The translations under genes and the position numbers were made by a program. Positions 1 through 9,773 of a stretch of 64,000 nucleotides of DNA are shown one piece after another (the first letter of the stretch is position 1; each line of letters opens with the position of its first letter). Below the pieces are notes generated by a model. The model saw nothing but the letters and a program-made list of their open reading frames with translations, was not told the DNA's origin and did no database searches. The DNA is from Rickettsia canadensis str. McKiel (GTDB lineage: Bacteria > Pseudomonadota > Alphaproteobacteria > Rickettsiales > Rickettsiaceae): contig NC_009879.1 of the NCBI RefSeq assembly GCF_000014345.1, positions 821,501 through 885,500 on the forward strand. The letters run 5' to 3'.

Positions 1-503
1 AATTGCTCTTTAGTTGTTGTAAACAAAAAATAACTCTGATCTTTTGCCGGATCAATCCCTATATGTAATTCAGCTCCGTTATCACCGTTTATTTTTCGTA
101 CGTAATGACCGGTAGCAAGCTGAGCTGCTCCAAGCTCTTTAGCTGTTTTAATTAGATCCTTGAACTTTACCGATTTATTACATTGCACGCACGGAAGCGG
201 TGTTTCACCTTGTAAATAGCTATCAACAAAATTTTCTATTACCGACTCTTTAAATTTGCTCTCATAATCAAGTACATAATGAGGAATACCCAGCTTATTC
301 GCTACCATTTTAGCATCGTAAATATCCTGACCGGCACAACAGGCATTTTTTTTGCCTACTGCCATACCATGATCATATAACTGCAAGGTAATACCTATTA
401 CGTTATATCCTTGTGCATGCAGCATTGCTGCAACTGCCGCACTATCAACACCGCCAGACATTGCAACAACTATGATAGACTGCTTATCACCTAAATTAAT
501 CAT
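1..503 (-). CDS. mnmA: tRNA-specific 2-thiouridylase MnmA (5' part, runs off the window)
   Basis: MnmA installs the 2-thio group on wobble uridine 34 of the Lys, Glu and Gln tRNAs, taking sulfur from a persulfide relay. The minus strand from an ATG at 501-503 reads [20 protein letters not shown], with the PP-loop ATP-binding motif SGGVDS near residues 15-20. A Cys-Cys pair follows in the segment NACCAGQD, the family's first catalytic cysteine region, and then LPCVQCN. About 167 residues are visible; the family is usually about 360-370, so the 3' half lies outside the window. The frame is uninterrupted. Identification is secure from the motifs. Confidence 0.95.
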   Translation of the reverse strand, partial: MINLGDKQSIIVVAMSGGVDSAAVAAMLHAQGYNVIGITLQLYDHGMAVGKKNACCAGQDIYDAKMVANKLGIPHYVLDYESKFKESVIENFVDSYLQGETPLPCVQCNKSVKFKDLIKTAKELGAAQLATGHYVRKINGDNGAELHIGIDPAKDQSYFLFTTTKEQ

Positions 504-611
504 AAGAACCTAAAATAAACAAGGAGTTATACTAGATTTATAATTAAATTACAACACTATCTTTTGATATATTAAAATGCTATAATTAGCATTGTTTAAT
601 AATTATCAATT

Positions 612-651
612 GCATCATTGCGAGCATTTGCTCGGAGCCATGGCAATCCAG
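612..651. repeat. Dispersed repeat, 'gagcatttgctc' family, copy 1
   Basis: A segment holding the small palindrome GAGCATTTGCTC followed by a TGGCAATCCAG-like end. A diverged copy lies at 43285-43330 in the same orientation, sharing the core and the GGCAATC tail. It sits between mnmA and the next gene. It looks like a fragment of a Rickettsia intergenic repeat; I cannot assign a family number. Confidence 0.55.
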
Positions 652-717
652 CAAAAAAATAAAAAATGTGAATTTATAGCATTTGTAACTGATGTAGCCT
701 AAAAAATTTTAAAAAAT

Positions 718-1701
718 ATGTTATTTAAAATATTATACAAAACAGTTGTTACATTAATACTAATTTATTTAATACTGATTATTTTAGAATATGCACGACA
801 AGGTTTTATTAATGACTTATCACTACAAAAAGTAGATTTATCTATTCAAAATTCTATAAAAGAACCTATTTATTTAGTTTCTTATACTGATGGCCCTGAA
901 TATATTTATCGTAATCAGAATGCAACAAATCATTATGCAATTAATAAAGGTATAGATTTCATATTTAACTATAAGAAAAAACACCTTAATCAAATATTTA
1001 TAGAAAAAAACCAAGAAATTTTTAATGAACCTACAGGAGCAGGTTTATGGCTATGGAAGCCTTATATTATACTTGAAACAATGAAAAATGCACCGGAAGG
1101 AGCTATTATAGTATATTTAGATTCAGCGTTTGTTATTAAAAAGCATATCAGTAATTTAACAAATCTTTTAGGCAATAATGATGTATTACTGGTACATGAT
1201 CGCAATCGTAAAAACGGTAGTTTTGTTAAAGGGGAAACTTTTGCTTTAATGGATTGTCTTACTGACGAATGCAGAAATGACGATCACATTTGGAGTGCTG
1301 TTATTATTGTGCGTAATACCGAGCTTTCTCGTTCTTTTATTGAAAAATGGCTAAAAAGTTGTGAAGATATTAGAATTCTTTCAGGTAAAAATTATAACAT
1401 TTACCCTAATTATAATGAATATAAATGGCATCATGCCGATCAATCAGTACTTAGCCTTATATATCACAAAAATCCACAAGCGGTTAAAGTAATAGAGTAT
1501 AAAGAAACAATGCCTTTTTTATCTTGGTTTCACCGTAAATATTCAGATAGCTCACCGTTAAAACATTGGTATAGCATATATGGTATAGAACCTATAATTA
1601 ATTTTAATACTAATGGCAAAGTTTTACCTTCTACTGCTCTTATAAATACTCCGCCGATTGTTAGACTTCGTAAATGGGTTATCGAGAATATTAGATTATA
1701 A
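718..1701 (+). CDS. Membrane-anchored glycosyltransferase-like protein
   Basis: A 327-residue protein. Residues about 10-24 form one hydrophobic segment, so it is probably an inner-membrane protein with its globular part facing one side. The segment GLWLWKPY (109-116) followed by YLDS (133-136) resembles the WKPYLI...YxDxG pattern of a bacterial sugar-transferase family, where the Asp motif would bind the nucleotide-sugar metal. Later HHADQSVL fits the same fold. By family analogy it would act on a surface polysaccharide or lipopolysaccharide; the substrate cannot be told. It is transcribed divergently from mnmA. The function is inferred from motif resemblance only. Confidence 0.6.
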   Translation: MLFKILYKTVVTLILIYLILIILEYARQGFINDLSLQKVDLSIQNSIKEPIYLVSYTDGPEYIYRNQNATNHYAINKGIDFIFNYKKKHLNQIFIEKNQEIFNEPTGAGLWLWKPYIILETMKNAPEGAIIVYLDSAFVIKKHISNLTNLLGNNDVLLVHDRNRKNGSFVKGETFALMDCLTDECRNDDHIWSAVIIVRNTELSRSFIEKWLKSCEDIRILSGKNYNIYPNYNEYKWHHADQSVLSLIYHKNPQAVKVIEYKETMPFLSWFHRKYSDSSPLKHWYSIYGIEPIINFNTNGKVLPSTALINTPPIVRLRKWVIENIRL

Positions 1702-1728
1702 AGACTATGGATAAGCCTTCTATAGTCT
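1702..1728 (+). terminator. Possible hairpin after the glycosyltransferase-like gene
   Basis: AGACTAT (1702-1708) and ATAGTCT (1722-1728) can pair in a 7-bp stem directly after the stop codon. There is no clear T run, so this is only a weak terminator candidate. Confidence 0.3.
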
Positions 1729-1739
1729 AAGAGTTATCA

Positions 1740-2690
1740 TAAAATTTCAACATCATTATCATAATTTAGCATATTAGAAATAGTTAAAAATGATTACTTA
1801 TTTGTGATTCCAATAAAATTTTAGGCATCCAATTCTATTGTTTTGATTCTGTGGTATTTTTTGTGTATTACTATAACCTAAGAGATAAATTTTATAATAA
1901 GCAATATATGGACATACTTCCTGAATGTTGCCTTTATGTAGTTTCTTAATTCCTGCACTATAATATCGAAATTTAAGATTTTCATTAGAACAAATATCTT
2001 CATAAGATCTATCACTTTTTAACTCATCCCTTTTATTTAATACTTCTGGTTTAGTAAGACCTTTAAGTTAATTTTTAGATTTCTTATAAATCCAACCAAT
2101 GTTTACTCATACATTTTTGTGTATATGTAAATAATTAATAATAGCCATCTTAGATATAATATATTTTGGATGTCCTGAATCATTGTTAGTTATCCATTGT
2201 GCTTTTGCAGTACTTTTAATACTCTCACATATATTTTCATAATCTATATTGTCTTCCAAGTCTTTATCTTCTATTTCTGTATCTTCTTTCATCTTTAGCA
2301 CATATCTAGCAAGTTACTAAGAGACTTCTTATAGACTTCAATACAATACAACTCCTTAATTCATTAATATCTTCTCCGCTCTTCTTTTACCATACTATTA
2401 GCAAGAATAATAATTAACTTTGAGTTATTACCTTGATTTTTGTTAAATAAAATTTGTAGTAGTCATTAACATCTACATTACATCGATAGGTGGTAGCCCG
2501 ATACTTAATCCATTTTTTGACCACAGGCTTAACACGTACATTATATTTGACTTTTCTTGTAAAAGATTAATATTATAACTAACTAGTGATAGAGCATTTT
2601 CTATGGAAATATTGTCTTTAGTTATACAAATCTCTTATAATTTTTAAGTTAAAATAAATTGTTTATTAATATTTTTGCCGGACAATACAA
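1740..2690 (-). other. Decayed region with unrecognised minus-strand coding fragments
   Basis: About 950 bases with no intact gene. On the minus strand there is a 64-codon open frame at 2107-2301 (MLKMKEDTEIEDKDLEDNID...) and a longer stop-free stretch at about 1795-2065 that has no start codon. Both contain a similar phrase (YENIC and YEDIC), so they may be broken pieces of one former gene. I do not recognise the family. The rest is AT-rich and stop-riddled. Confidence 0.4.
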
Positions 2691-3510
2691 ATATGCTCTA
2701 GCATTTCATACAAACTACAGTTGACTACTGCTATTTGACCCTGTGAAGGAATTTACCTCAACACCCAAAACTTTCACAGCAAATCCATCAGATATAATGT
2801 TTCCTGTAATAAATAATTTACTGACGCATTAAGATATTTTAGCATCGTGTAAAGCATTAATGGCCCCTACAATTTCAAGTGCATTAGTGCGATAAGAACA
2901 TAACCGTTTTTTCATGTAATTAATTCTTGCTTCTGAAGCAACGATATAGCCCATGCGAAGCCCTACAAGACCATATGCTTTTGAGAAAGATGGTACTAAA
3001 TAATGTTTTCATGAATTGCATAATTAAGAATATCACCTATAAAATCAGCACATGCCTCTAAAATCAGCAGTGGGACAGTCAAATCAGAAATTAATTCACT
3101 TAGATTATTAGGGTTGCATATATGTATTAGTGCAATATCCAGTTCTAGTCCCGTAAATAAGTCTTTTAAATCTAAAGTGAAATCAGTTTTAAGCAGAATA
3201 GTTTTTGTATCCACACCAAGGTTTGTAATTATATGCTATAGATTCAGGAAAAGTGACTAACTGGTGGCACAATAATACCTTGATTTAAAGAATATATTTT
3301 CCATCTTCAAGTAGTTGATTTGCTCCTGCCTCAACTATAACATTAGTGCTACTGATATTATAATGTTTAGCGAGAGCTTCAATTAACCTATATTCATTCG
3401 GATAAGTAATTAATAACTGATGCAGTTTTAGTAATAGCAGTAATAACTTTAGATGATGCACCTAAAGGATTTTCAACAAGTGTTAAATAATACTATTATA
3501 GCTAGTTACA
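2690..3510 (-). pseudogene. HisC-like class I/II aminotransferase, pseudogene
   Basis: Read on the minus strand across several frames, the fold's landmarks appear in order: an N-terminal VENPLG phrase (about 3485), YPNEYRLIEALAKHY (about 3390), CNPNN (about 3110, the NPNNPTG loop), LILEACADF (about 3060, the DEAY segment) and PSFSKAYGLVGLRMGY (about 2950-2990), which contains the Lys that binds pyridoxal phosphate. This is the histidinol-phosphate aminotransferase-like pattern. At least three frameshifts or stops break it, for example after DGKYIL and before the SFSKAYG segment. The only remaining open stretch (2996-3214) covers the NPNN region. The family call is firm; the original substrate is unknown. 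Confidence 0.8.
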
Positions 3511-3519
3511 AGCAGCATA

Positions 3520-4095
3520 GGTATGCTCTTAGAGTTTTTTATAAAATTCATATTAAATCTTATAAAAACTTATAAAAAATAAGGAATAAAAAATTAGAAT
3601 TTATAAAGATTGCTTATTGATTTGCTATTTTGAGGTATTTGAAAATTAATAAGATTTTTGAAGGAATAGTTACTCCTATTTCAAAAAAAATCTTATAATT
3701 TGCAGCAAAAAATAATCAAAATTAAATCTTTTTAGAAATCTTCATAGAGACTTAATAATTAAGATTAATTAGCAGCTAAATCGTCTAAAAAACAGAGATT
3801 TATAAAAAAATGTAGAAGTAGTAACAAGTTGATATAAGAAAGAAATAATAGAGTAAATTAACTTAGAAATACGGTTATTTTTATGATTTAATATTATTTT
3901 TTGCATAAATTAGTTACATTATTTATCATAGTTAAAGAAAGCTCTGTTAATGAGCAAATTCTAAATTGATAAAAAGATTTAATATTTATGAAACTCCTGA
4001 TATTATTAAATTCTATGTACAAAACTAATTCTTAATTTTGCGAAATGTAATACAAATAAAAAGTAAATTATAAAGATTGCTTTTAGGATTCAATA
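3520..4095. other. AT-rich non-coding stretch
   Basis: About 575 bases between the aminotransferase relic and ctaG. I see no coding remnant. It contains the hairpin repeat at 3649-3696, and the phrase TTATAAAGATTGCTT occurs twice (about 3601 and about 4069). Confidence 0.5.
3649..3696. repeat. Hairpin repeat, ATAAGATTTTT family, copy 1
   Basis: An imperfect inverted repeat: the left arm begins ATAAGATTTTTG and the right arm ends CAAAAAAAATCTTAT, around a TAGTTACTCCTA centre. A closely similar hairpin with the same flanking phrase (ATAATTTG...GCAAAAAA) is at 60023-60069, so this is a small dispersed element rather than a chance stem. Confidence 0.65.
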
Positions 4096-4644
4096 TTATT
4101 TATTAAATTTAACATCTCGAACTTTAAAAAAACTATAAGATAAGGTAAGTATTTTAACGTCTTGCATTTCAGGATCAAGCTCAAAATCTTTATCTATATA
4201 AAACGTAACCGGCATTAAGACTTTTTCACCGGCTTTTAATAATTGTTCTTCAAAACAAAAACAATGAATTTTTATGAAATATTTTCCTGCTTTGTTAGGA
4301 GTGACATTATATACGGATGTCCCTATTATATCGTTATTGCTTAAATTTTCTGTTTCATAGAACACTAGAGTATTCTGCCCTGGAACAATTTGCACTCTTT
4401 GTTGCCTTGGAATAAAACGCCAAGGCAATTTTTTATCAACATTAGAATCAAACTCGATAATTATAGGCTTAGTGCCTTTTGTCTTAGAATATACACTCAC
4501 CGTTTCTTTGACAGTAGTGCCACCATATCCTGTAACTTTACAAAATAAATCATAAATAGGTACGGAAGCAAAACTTAGTAACACCATACTGATTATTAAG
4601 CCTAGTAAGGAAAAAGCAAAATTTCTATTAGATTTTTTAGACAT
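4096..4644 (-). CDS. ctaG: Cytochrome c oxidase assembly protein CtaG (Cox11 type)
   Basis: A 182-residue inner-membrane protein that delivers copper to the CuB site of cytochrome c oxidase subunit I. It has a short cytoplasmic N-terminus, one membrane helix at about residues 9-28 and a periplasmic copper-binding domain. The diagnostic CFCF motif is at residues 128-131, and Cys35 sits just after the helix, matching the three conserved cysteines of Cox11. Length is typical. It starts 89 bp from, and divergently to, rpoH. It is isolated from other cytochrome oxidase genes in this window. The frame is intact with no anomaly. Confidence 0.95.
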   Translation of the reverse strand: MSKKSNRNFAFSLLGLIISMVLLSFASVPIYDLFCKVTGYGGTTVKETVSVYSKTKGTKPIIIEFDSNVDKKLPWRFIPRQQRVQIVPGQNTLVFYETENLSNNDIIGTSVYNVTPNKAGKYFIKIHCFCFEEQLLKAGEKVLMPVTFYIDKDFELDPEMQDVKILTLSYSFFKVRDVKFNK

Positions 4645-4733
4645 TATTGGATTTTATTTAAAAATACTCTAGAAAAAGTTTATTTTAGATCATATATATG
4701 TTAGTATAAAGAAAATAGTTTTTTAAGGTTAGT

Positions 4734-5624
4734 ATGACTAATAATATTAATGCATTAGCAATCTCTAGCGAATCAGGATTTTATAGCTATTTACAGAAAA
4801 TCAATAAAATCCCTTCACTTACACAAGAAGAAGAATTTTTATTAGCGAAATCCTATTTAGAGGAAAATGATTTAAAAGCTGCACATAAATTAGTAACTAG
4901 CCATCTTAAGCTTGTTGCGAAAATTGCAAGCGGCTATAGGACGTACGGTCTTCCTATTACCGAATTAGTTTCAGAAGGTAATATAGGTTTAATGCAGGCA
5001 GTAAAAAAATTCAACCCTGAACTTGGTTTTCGCCTATCAACATATGCGATGTGGTGGATTAAAGCCGCCATACAAGAATATATATTAAAATCTTGGTCAT
5101 TAGTAAAGATGGGCACAACAGCCGCACAAAAAAAGTTATTTTTTAGCCTTAACAAAGTTAAGCATAAAATTACTAATTTATATTCAAGGGCTATTACTAC
5201 TGATGATTTTGTACAAATAGCAGATGAGCTAGGTGTTTCAGTTAATGAAGTTTCCGAAATGAATACTAGAATTTCAGGTCCTGATTTATCGTTAAATAAC
5301 TCTATAAATAGTGACGATACAGAATCAGGAGAACTAATAGAATTATTACCGGAAACACGCCCTACTCCCGAAGCTATGGCTATTAATAAGCAAAATTATA
5401 CTACTAAAAAGCACTTACTAGCAAGTGCTATGAAGATTTTAAACGATAGGGAACTTCGTATTTTAACAGAGCGTAAATTAAAAGATACTCCTAAAACTCT
5501 AGATATTTTAAGTAGTGAGTATAATATTTCTAAGGAACGTATTAGACAAATAGAGAATACGGCGTTTGAAAAAATAAAAAAGTTTATTTTAAAACATAGT
5601 AGAGCAGTAAATGTCATGCCGTGA
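4734..5624 (+). CDS. rpoH: RNA polymerase sigma-32 factor (heat shock)
   Basis: A 296-residue sigma-70-family factor that directs RNA polymerase to heat-shock promoters. Region 2 is seen at about residues 55-120 (ELVSEGNIGLMQAVKKF, STYAMWWIKAAIQEYI). The RpoH box QKKLFFSL is at 132-139, which separates sigma-32 from the housekeeping factor. The region 4 helix-turn-helix is at the end (ISKERIRQIENTAFEKIKK). The last codons (Val-Met-Pro-stop) lie inside a palindromic repeat that begins at 5611, so the repeat supplies the natural end of the gene. It diverges from ctaG. Confidence 0.95.
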   Translation: MTNNINALAISSESGFYSYLQKINKIPSLTQEEEFLLAKSYLEENDLKAAHKLVTSHLKLVAKIASGYRTYGLPITELVSEGNIGLMQAVKKFNPELGFRLSTYAMWWIKAAIQEYILKSWSLVKMGTTAAQKKLFFSLNKVKHKITNLYSRAITTDDFVQIADELGVSVNEVSEMNTRISGPDLSLNNSINSDDTESGELIELLPETRPTPEAMAINKQNYTTKKHLLASAMKILNDRELRILTERKLKDTPKTLDILSSEYNISKERIRQIENTAFEKIKKFILKHSRAVNVMP

Positions 5625-5712
5625 CTTGATCACAGCATCCAGACAAACAACTTAAAACACTAATAATTTTAGTATTTTCACTGGATCCAACGATCAAGTT
5701 GCGGGATAACAT
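5611..5712. repeat. Palindromic repeat at the 3' end of rpoH
   Basis: The left arm starts ATGTCATGCCGTGACTTGAT and the right arm ends AAGTTGCGGGATAACAT; they pair over about 32 bases with a few mismatches. It belongs to the group recognised by GTCATxCC...CTTGAxC...ATCCAG and also seen at 7187, 8199, 13663, 38945 and 41530. It overlaps the last four codons of rpoH, including the stop. Confidence 0.8.
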
Positions 5713-5749
5713 TAAAACGTTTTCCAATCTATGCAACAATACTTATTAA

Positions 5750-7084
5750 TTAATTCAGTACCATAGACCATTCTGGATCAGAAGCATCTTCAGGGGTTAT
5801 AATTTCTCTTTCATTATGACCTGTTAGGTCAATTGCAAAAATTTTGTTTTTGCCTGGAACTTTAGCTCTTGACGGCCAACCTTTAGCAAACATAATAACT
5901 CGTCCGTTAGGCGACCAACAAGGGCTTTCGACTAAATATCCGCTTGTTATTATCCTTTCACTATTCTCATCATCTTGTGGGTATGCTTTCATAATTCCGA
6001 TATTAAAAGTTTTGCTTCCGTCTTCTCCTCTAGTAATCTTAGTAAATGCTATATAGTCTCCTCTAGGCGACCAGCTAGGAGCAGCGTAAGAACCTCCGCC
6101 AAAACTAATACGCTTAACATTACTACCGTCTGAATTCATAATATATAATTGAGGAACACCGTTTCTATCGGAATTATACACAATTTTTTTACCATCTGGT
6201 GAATAGCTAGGAGAAGTATTAATACCGAAACCGTCAGTTAATTTATGCAGCTGTTTAGTAGCAAGGTCTATTTCATAAATATGGGTCGAGCCGTTTTTAG
6301 CTATTGACATTACGGCTTTTCTACCATCCGGTGAGAATCTAGGAGCAAAAGAGATACCTGCAAAATCACTGACTATACTTTCTTTTCCTGTTTTTAAATC
6401 TTTTTCATAAATAAGTGCTCTTCTTTTAGTTGCGTATGAAACATAAAAGATCTTATCCACTGAACGGGCAAACCTTGGGGTTAGTACTAGTGACGTTCCA
6501 TTGGTAAGGTATTTATTATTAGCTCCGTCATAATCCATCAAAGCGATTCTTTTTATTTTTGGTAAAGAACTGCTTTCTGATACATACACTATTTTGGTAT
6601 CAAAATAGCCAGCATCACCAGTAATTTTTTCATAAATTTTATCAGCAATTTTATGTGCGGCTCTTCGCCATAAATTTTCCGGTACCTCAAGAATTTCACC
6701 GACGAGTTGTTTTTCAAGCAACGTATCCCATAATATAAAACTAATTTTAAGCTTGCCGCTTTCTAGTTTTTTAACTTCACCGTTTACTAAAAGACTAGCA
6801 TTAATTTGACGCCACGCAGCAAAAAGCGGTTTATCTTCTATTCCTGTCTTGTCTTCTATAAAAGATGCAGAGGAAATAGGATGAAATAATCCTGAAAGCT
6901 TTAAATCATTAGAGATAACTTTAACCACATCATGACCTACTATATTATTAGTAGAAGTATCAGCATCAAACTTATTTACTGCTATAGGTGTAGGGTCAGC
7001 TCGCCCACACTCAATGTTTATTGTTTCAAGTGCATAACCAGTACAACTAAATAATAATAGTATAAAATATATAATATTTCTCAC
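5750..7084 (-). CDS. tolB: Tol-Pal system periplasmic protein TolB
   Basis: A 444-residue periplasmic protein that links the outer-membrane lipoprotein Pal to the TolQRA motor and helps constrict the outer membrane during division. It has a signal peptide at residues 1-18 ([15 protein letters not shown]), an N-terminal TolB domain to about residue 170, and then a beta-propeller of repeated phrases such as [39 protein letters not shown] and [13 protein letters not shown]. Length matches the family. It stands alone; tolQ, tolR, tolA and pal are not in the window. The 3' neighbour is the repeat-tailed rpoH in convergent orientation. Confidence 0.97.
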   Translation of the reverse strand: MRNIIYFILLLFSCTGYALETINIECGRADPTPIAVNKFDADTSTNNIVGHDVVKVISNDLKLSGLFHPISSASFIEDKTGIEDKPLFAAWRQINASLLVNGEVKKLESGKLKISFILWDTLLEKQLVGEILEVPENLWRRAAHKIADKIYEKITGDAGYFDTKIVYVSESSSLPKIKRIALMDYDGANNKYLTNGTSLVLTPRFARSVDKIFYVSYATKRRALIYEKDLKTGKESIVSDFAGISFAPRFSPDGRKAVMSIAKNGSTHIYEIDLATKQLHKLTDGFGINTSPSYSPDGKKIVYNSDRNGVPQLYIMNSDGSNVKRISFGGGSYAAPSWSPRGDYIAFTKITRGEDGSKTFNIGIMKAYPQDDENSERIITSGYLVESPCWSPNGRVIMFAKGWPSRAKVPGKNKIFAIDLTGHNEREIITPEDASDPEWSMVLN

Positions 7085-7132
7085 TCAAAATACTCCTTTT
7101 TATCAGATTCCGTTGAGGTTGTTAAATAACCT

Positions 7133-7262
7133 TATGTCATTCTCGCACAAGCTTTTTTGTGTAGGACGGTAAATCAGTTGTAATCCCATAACTTGATCGC
7201 CGGAAAAATCCAGTCTTTTTTAATTTTTAACGGATAGCGTGGGTCAAGCCACGGTATAACAT
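7133..7262. repeat. Palindromic repeat between tolB and thyX
   Basis: A 130-bp spacer made of repeat sequence. Positions 7187-7262 show the paired arms CATAACTTGATCGCCGG and GGGTCAAGCCACGGTATAAC of the group described at 5611. The left part (TTATGTCATTCTCGC) is a second, truncated fragment. It ends seven bases before the stop codon of thyX. Confidence 0.7.
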
Positions 7263-7268
7263 CAAAAA

Positions 7269-8159
7269 TCAACTACCAAGAAAAATCGTTCTTAACTCTT
7301 CCCATTCTCTTTTAGTCATACCGCTAGTTTCATGAGTAACTTTTTCACCTTTTATCATTCTTTTAATTACGTCCAAACCTTTACGTGAAATAGTTGCTCC
7401 ATGCAAACGATATTCTTCAAAAGCCTCATAAGTAAAAGGTACCCAAACTTTGACTATCTCAAGCATTTTTTCGGCATAAACCCTAATTTCATATTGAGCG
7501 TGAGAATCGGCACGCAACCTTAAAAAATGAAGCAAATTATGTAAATTAATCTTCCAATACCATTCAGTATAATAATTTAAAGTTAAATTCATACGGGCAA
7601 GTTCTCTTGCTATACCTATAGCATTCTCATCTATAATATTACCCTCTGCATCAGTATTCATCAGCTCCGTATAATGCCCATAGCACTGCCTAGCATCCTT
7701 TTCAAGAATCATTAATACTTTTTCTGCTATTGCCTTTGGTACACTATCACCCTCTCTACATTGTTTATTTACGGCAGATTGCGAAGCAATATTTGCCGGT
7801 TCAGGTAGATAAAACTCATTGCCTACAATAGAGTATCTTGCCGAATATTCGTTAACACTAGCTGTTCTGTGCCTAATCCATTGCCTTGCAATAAATATCG
7901 GTAACTTAATATGAAATTTGATATCACACATCTCAAAAGGGGTGGTATGATAATGTCGCAGTAAGTAATGTATTAACCCTTTATCTTGGTTTAACTGCTT
8001 TGTCCCCTTACCGTAAGAAACACGTGCTGCTTGTACTATAGCACTATCATCTCCCATATAGTCAATAACTCTAATAAAGCCGTGATCTAACACTTTTATA
8101 GGCTCGTATAAGATTTCTTCTAGTGCCGGGACTACTAATCTTTTTGTGGTGTTGTGCAT
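7269..8159 (-). CDS. thyX: FAD-dependent thymidylate synthase ThyX
   Basis: ThyX makes dTMP from dUMP with methylenetetrahydrofolate and FAD/NADPH, replacing ThyA. The signature RHRxxSxNxxSxR is present as [13 protein letters not shown] at residues 96-108. The flavin and dUMP contact segments around [15 protein letters not shown] and [21 protein letters not shown] are also present. Length is 296 residues, usual for the rickettsial form. The ATG at 8157-8159 opens the conserved block. Repeats flank both sides and there is no obvious operon partner. It matters for DNA synthesis because no thyA is seen in the window. Confidence 0.97.
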   Translation of the reverse strand: MHNTTKRLVVPALEEILYEPIKVLDHGFIRVIDYMGDDSAIVQAARVSYGKGTKQLNQDKGLIHYLLRHYHTTPFEMCDIKFHIKLPIFIARQWIRHRTASVNEYSARYSIVGNEFYLPEPANIASQSAVNKQCREGDSVPKAIAEKVLMILEKDARQCYGHYTELMNTDAEGNIIDENAIGIARELARMNLTLNYYTEWYWKINLHNLLHFLRLRADSHAQYEIRVYAEKMLEIVKVWVPFTYEAFEEYRLHGATISRKGLDVIKRMIKGEKVTHETSGMTKREWEELRTIFLGS

Positions 8160-8198
8160 TCTATCCTCTGTATTTTTTGTTGCAATTATTACGTTGTT

Positions 8199-8309
8199 AT
8201 GTCATGCCTACGAAAGTAGTGATCTAATATCATCCAGCAGCTTGATCACGTGATCTAGTCTTTTTAAATTATTCTTTTGATACCGTGGTCAAGCCATGCG
8301 GTATGACAT
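8199..8309. repeat. Palindromic repeat upstream of thyX
   Basis: The left arm is ATGTCATGCCTACG... with AGCTTGATCACGTGATCTAG; the right arm is GATACCGTGGTCAAGC followed by CATGCGGTATGACAT. The outer ATGTCATGCC and GGTATGACAT pair. Same group as at 5611. It lies just upstream of the thyX start and may change its leader. Confidence 0.75.
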
Positions 8310-8374
8310 CCTGTACTTTTTGATCCACATAGGCAAACCTTACCCCTTATAACAAATAACTATATAAATTCTTA

Positions 8375-9035
8375 TCTTTTCTTTTCAGCCATAATTTTGC
8401 CGGTTGGTATCCTAAACTAGCTACCAAAAATTTTCTCTATGGTTCATGTCTTTCAAATGTGCCATTTTATGACCTACTAAATATTACAGTACTTCACAAA
8501 AGGGAGCAAAAACTAATCGCCAATTAAAAGCAAGGTTTCCTCTACTATAACAAATTCCCCAACAAGTAATATTTTTCATTATTCTAATATTGGAATAAGT
8601 AAAATTATGTTTTTTGGATATATTCTCTACTATTATTTTTATTTCTGCTAATAATTGCTTTTTAAAGAATAGTTCTATACTAAGTTTTTTAGTATCCTAC
8701 TCAATACACTTCTAATGTAGAATCATTTAGTTTTACCTGATTTTTATATTTCATAAGATTTACCTGAAATAAAAATCTTATCTTCATCCTTTGGTATCTC
8801 AGTTACATTACGACGTAATTTTTGCCTAACCCAATATTCTTTACTTAACAGAAAAATTATAATCTTTTTCATCTTTTACCTTAAGTAGGTAATACAAGCT
8901 CTGCCCCTTTAGACGTATAATGCGGATAGCTATATTTTTAGCTTTACACTTCTCCTTACTATAACATTTTGAGGTTCGCCATATTTTTTGGTCATAGTAA
9001 CAAAATCTTCCATTTAAAATACTATTATTATTCAT
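8375..9035 (-). pseudogene. YgjP-like (DUF45) metallopeptidase, pseudogene
   Basis: On the minus strand the fragments WVRQKLRRNVTEIPKDEDKI (about 8780), CYSRGNLAFNWRLVFAPF (about 8510-8560) and VGHKMAHLKDMNHRENFW (about 8425-8475) match, in order, the core of the M48-like YgjP family, including the zinc-binding HExxH position, here HKMAH. The reading frame is broken by stops and shifts, including a stop before VGHKMAH, and the metal-site Glu is replaced by Lys. Only the 5' piece (8841-9035, starting MNNNSILNGRFCYYDQKIW) is still open. It overlaps the end of the next gene by eight bases. Confidence 0.75.
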
Positions 9036-9723
9036 TTAGGCTAGGTATATATTTGCTTGGATCAACTGCTACTTTGTCTTTACGCATAGCAAAATATAAC
9101 TGATGTTCTACATGCCCGATAACACTATTTTTAGCAACCTTATCACCTTTGTTAAGTAATAAATCGTCTAAATTAGCATATGCTACTTCTAGATCGTCTT
9201 TATCTAATTTAACTATTACTAAATTACCGAATTGTTTATTAAAACCTGAATATATTACCGTTCCTGCAGCTATAGATTTAACTTCGCTATATTCTTTAAC
9301 TGCAATACCTATCCCTTTACTTTTACCAGCTTTAAACTCGGTAATAATTACCCCGTTTAACGGTTTTGCAAAGTTTAATTGTTCTATCACTTCTTCATCT
9401 TCGTTTTCATGCTGAAATATAGGGATCTCAATATTATCATTATCATCTTCTATAATTTTTGCCTTTGGTTCTTCAAGAATACCACTAACTTTTTCTGATG
9501 TAGTAGTATCTTCTATAGTTCTTTGAACTATTAATCCTTCATCGTAATCTTCATCGTAATCTAGTTCGGTAGGATTATTATTTGCAGTAATAGCACCCAC
9601 TTTATAATCAATTGGAGCAGGTGGTTGATCAACGCAAGCAATTAAACAAAAACATATAATAGTACTAAGTGCAACAGGATATTTCATATATTTAACAAAA
9701 CTATTATTTACATTAGAAAGCAA
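9028..9723 (-). CDS. M23-family (NlpD/LytM-like) lipoprotein, apparently catalytically inactive
   Basis: A 231-residue protein with a lipoprotein signal: a hydrophobic stretch ending LIAC, with the lipidated cysteine at residue 30. An acidic, low-complexity linker (DYDEDYDEG and similar) follows, then a C-terminal LytM/M23 domain (about 118-231). The domain layout is clear: FKAGKSKGIGIAV, IAAGTVIYSGFNKQFGNLVIV, LYFAMRKDKVAVDPSKYI. The zinc ligands His and Asp of the usual HKGxD segment are Lys and Gly, and the HxH segment reads LEVAYANL. It therefore resembles the NlpD/EnvC type, which activates amidases rather than cutting peptidoglycan itself. Role is inferred. Confidence 0.85.
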   Translation of the reverse strand: MLSNVNNSFVKYMKYPVALSTIICFCLIACVDQPPAPIDYKVGAITANNNPTELDYDEDYDEGLIVQRTIEDTTTSEKVSGILEEPKAKIIEDDNDNIEIPIFQHENEDEEVIEQLNFAKPLNGVIITEFKAGKSKGIGIAVKEYSEVKSIAAGTVIYSGFNKQFGNLVIVKLDKDDLEVAYANLDDLLLNKGDKVAKNSVIGHVEHQLYFAMRKDKVAVDPSKYIPSLNE

Positions 9724-9773
9724 ATCTTACATAGTATATAATTTTATCATTATTTTACATCAAAAAATACACT

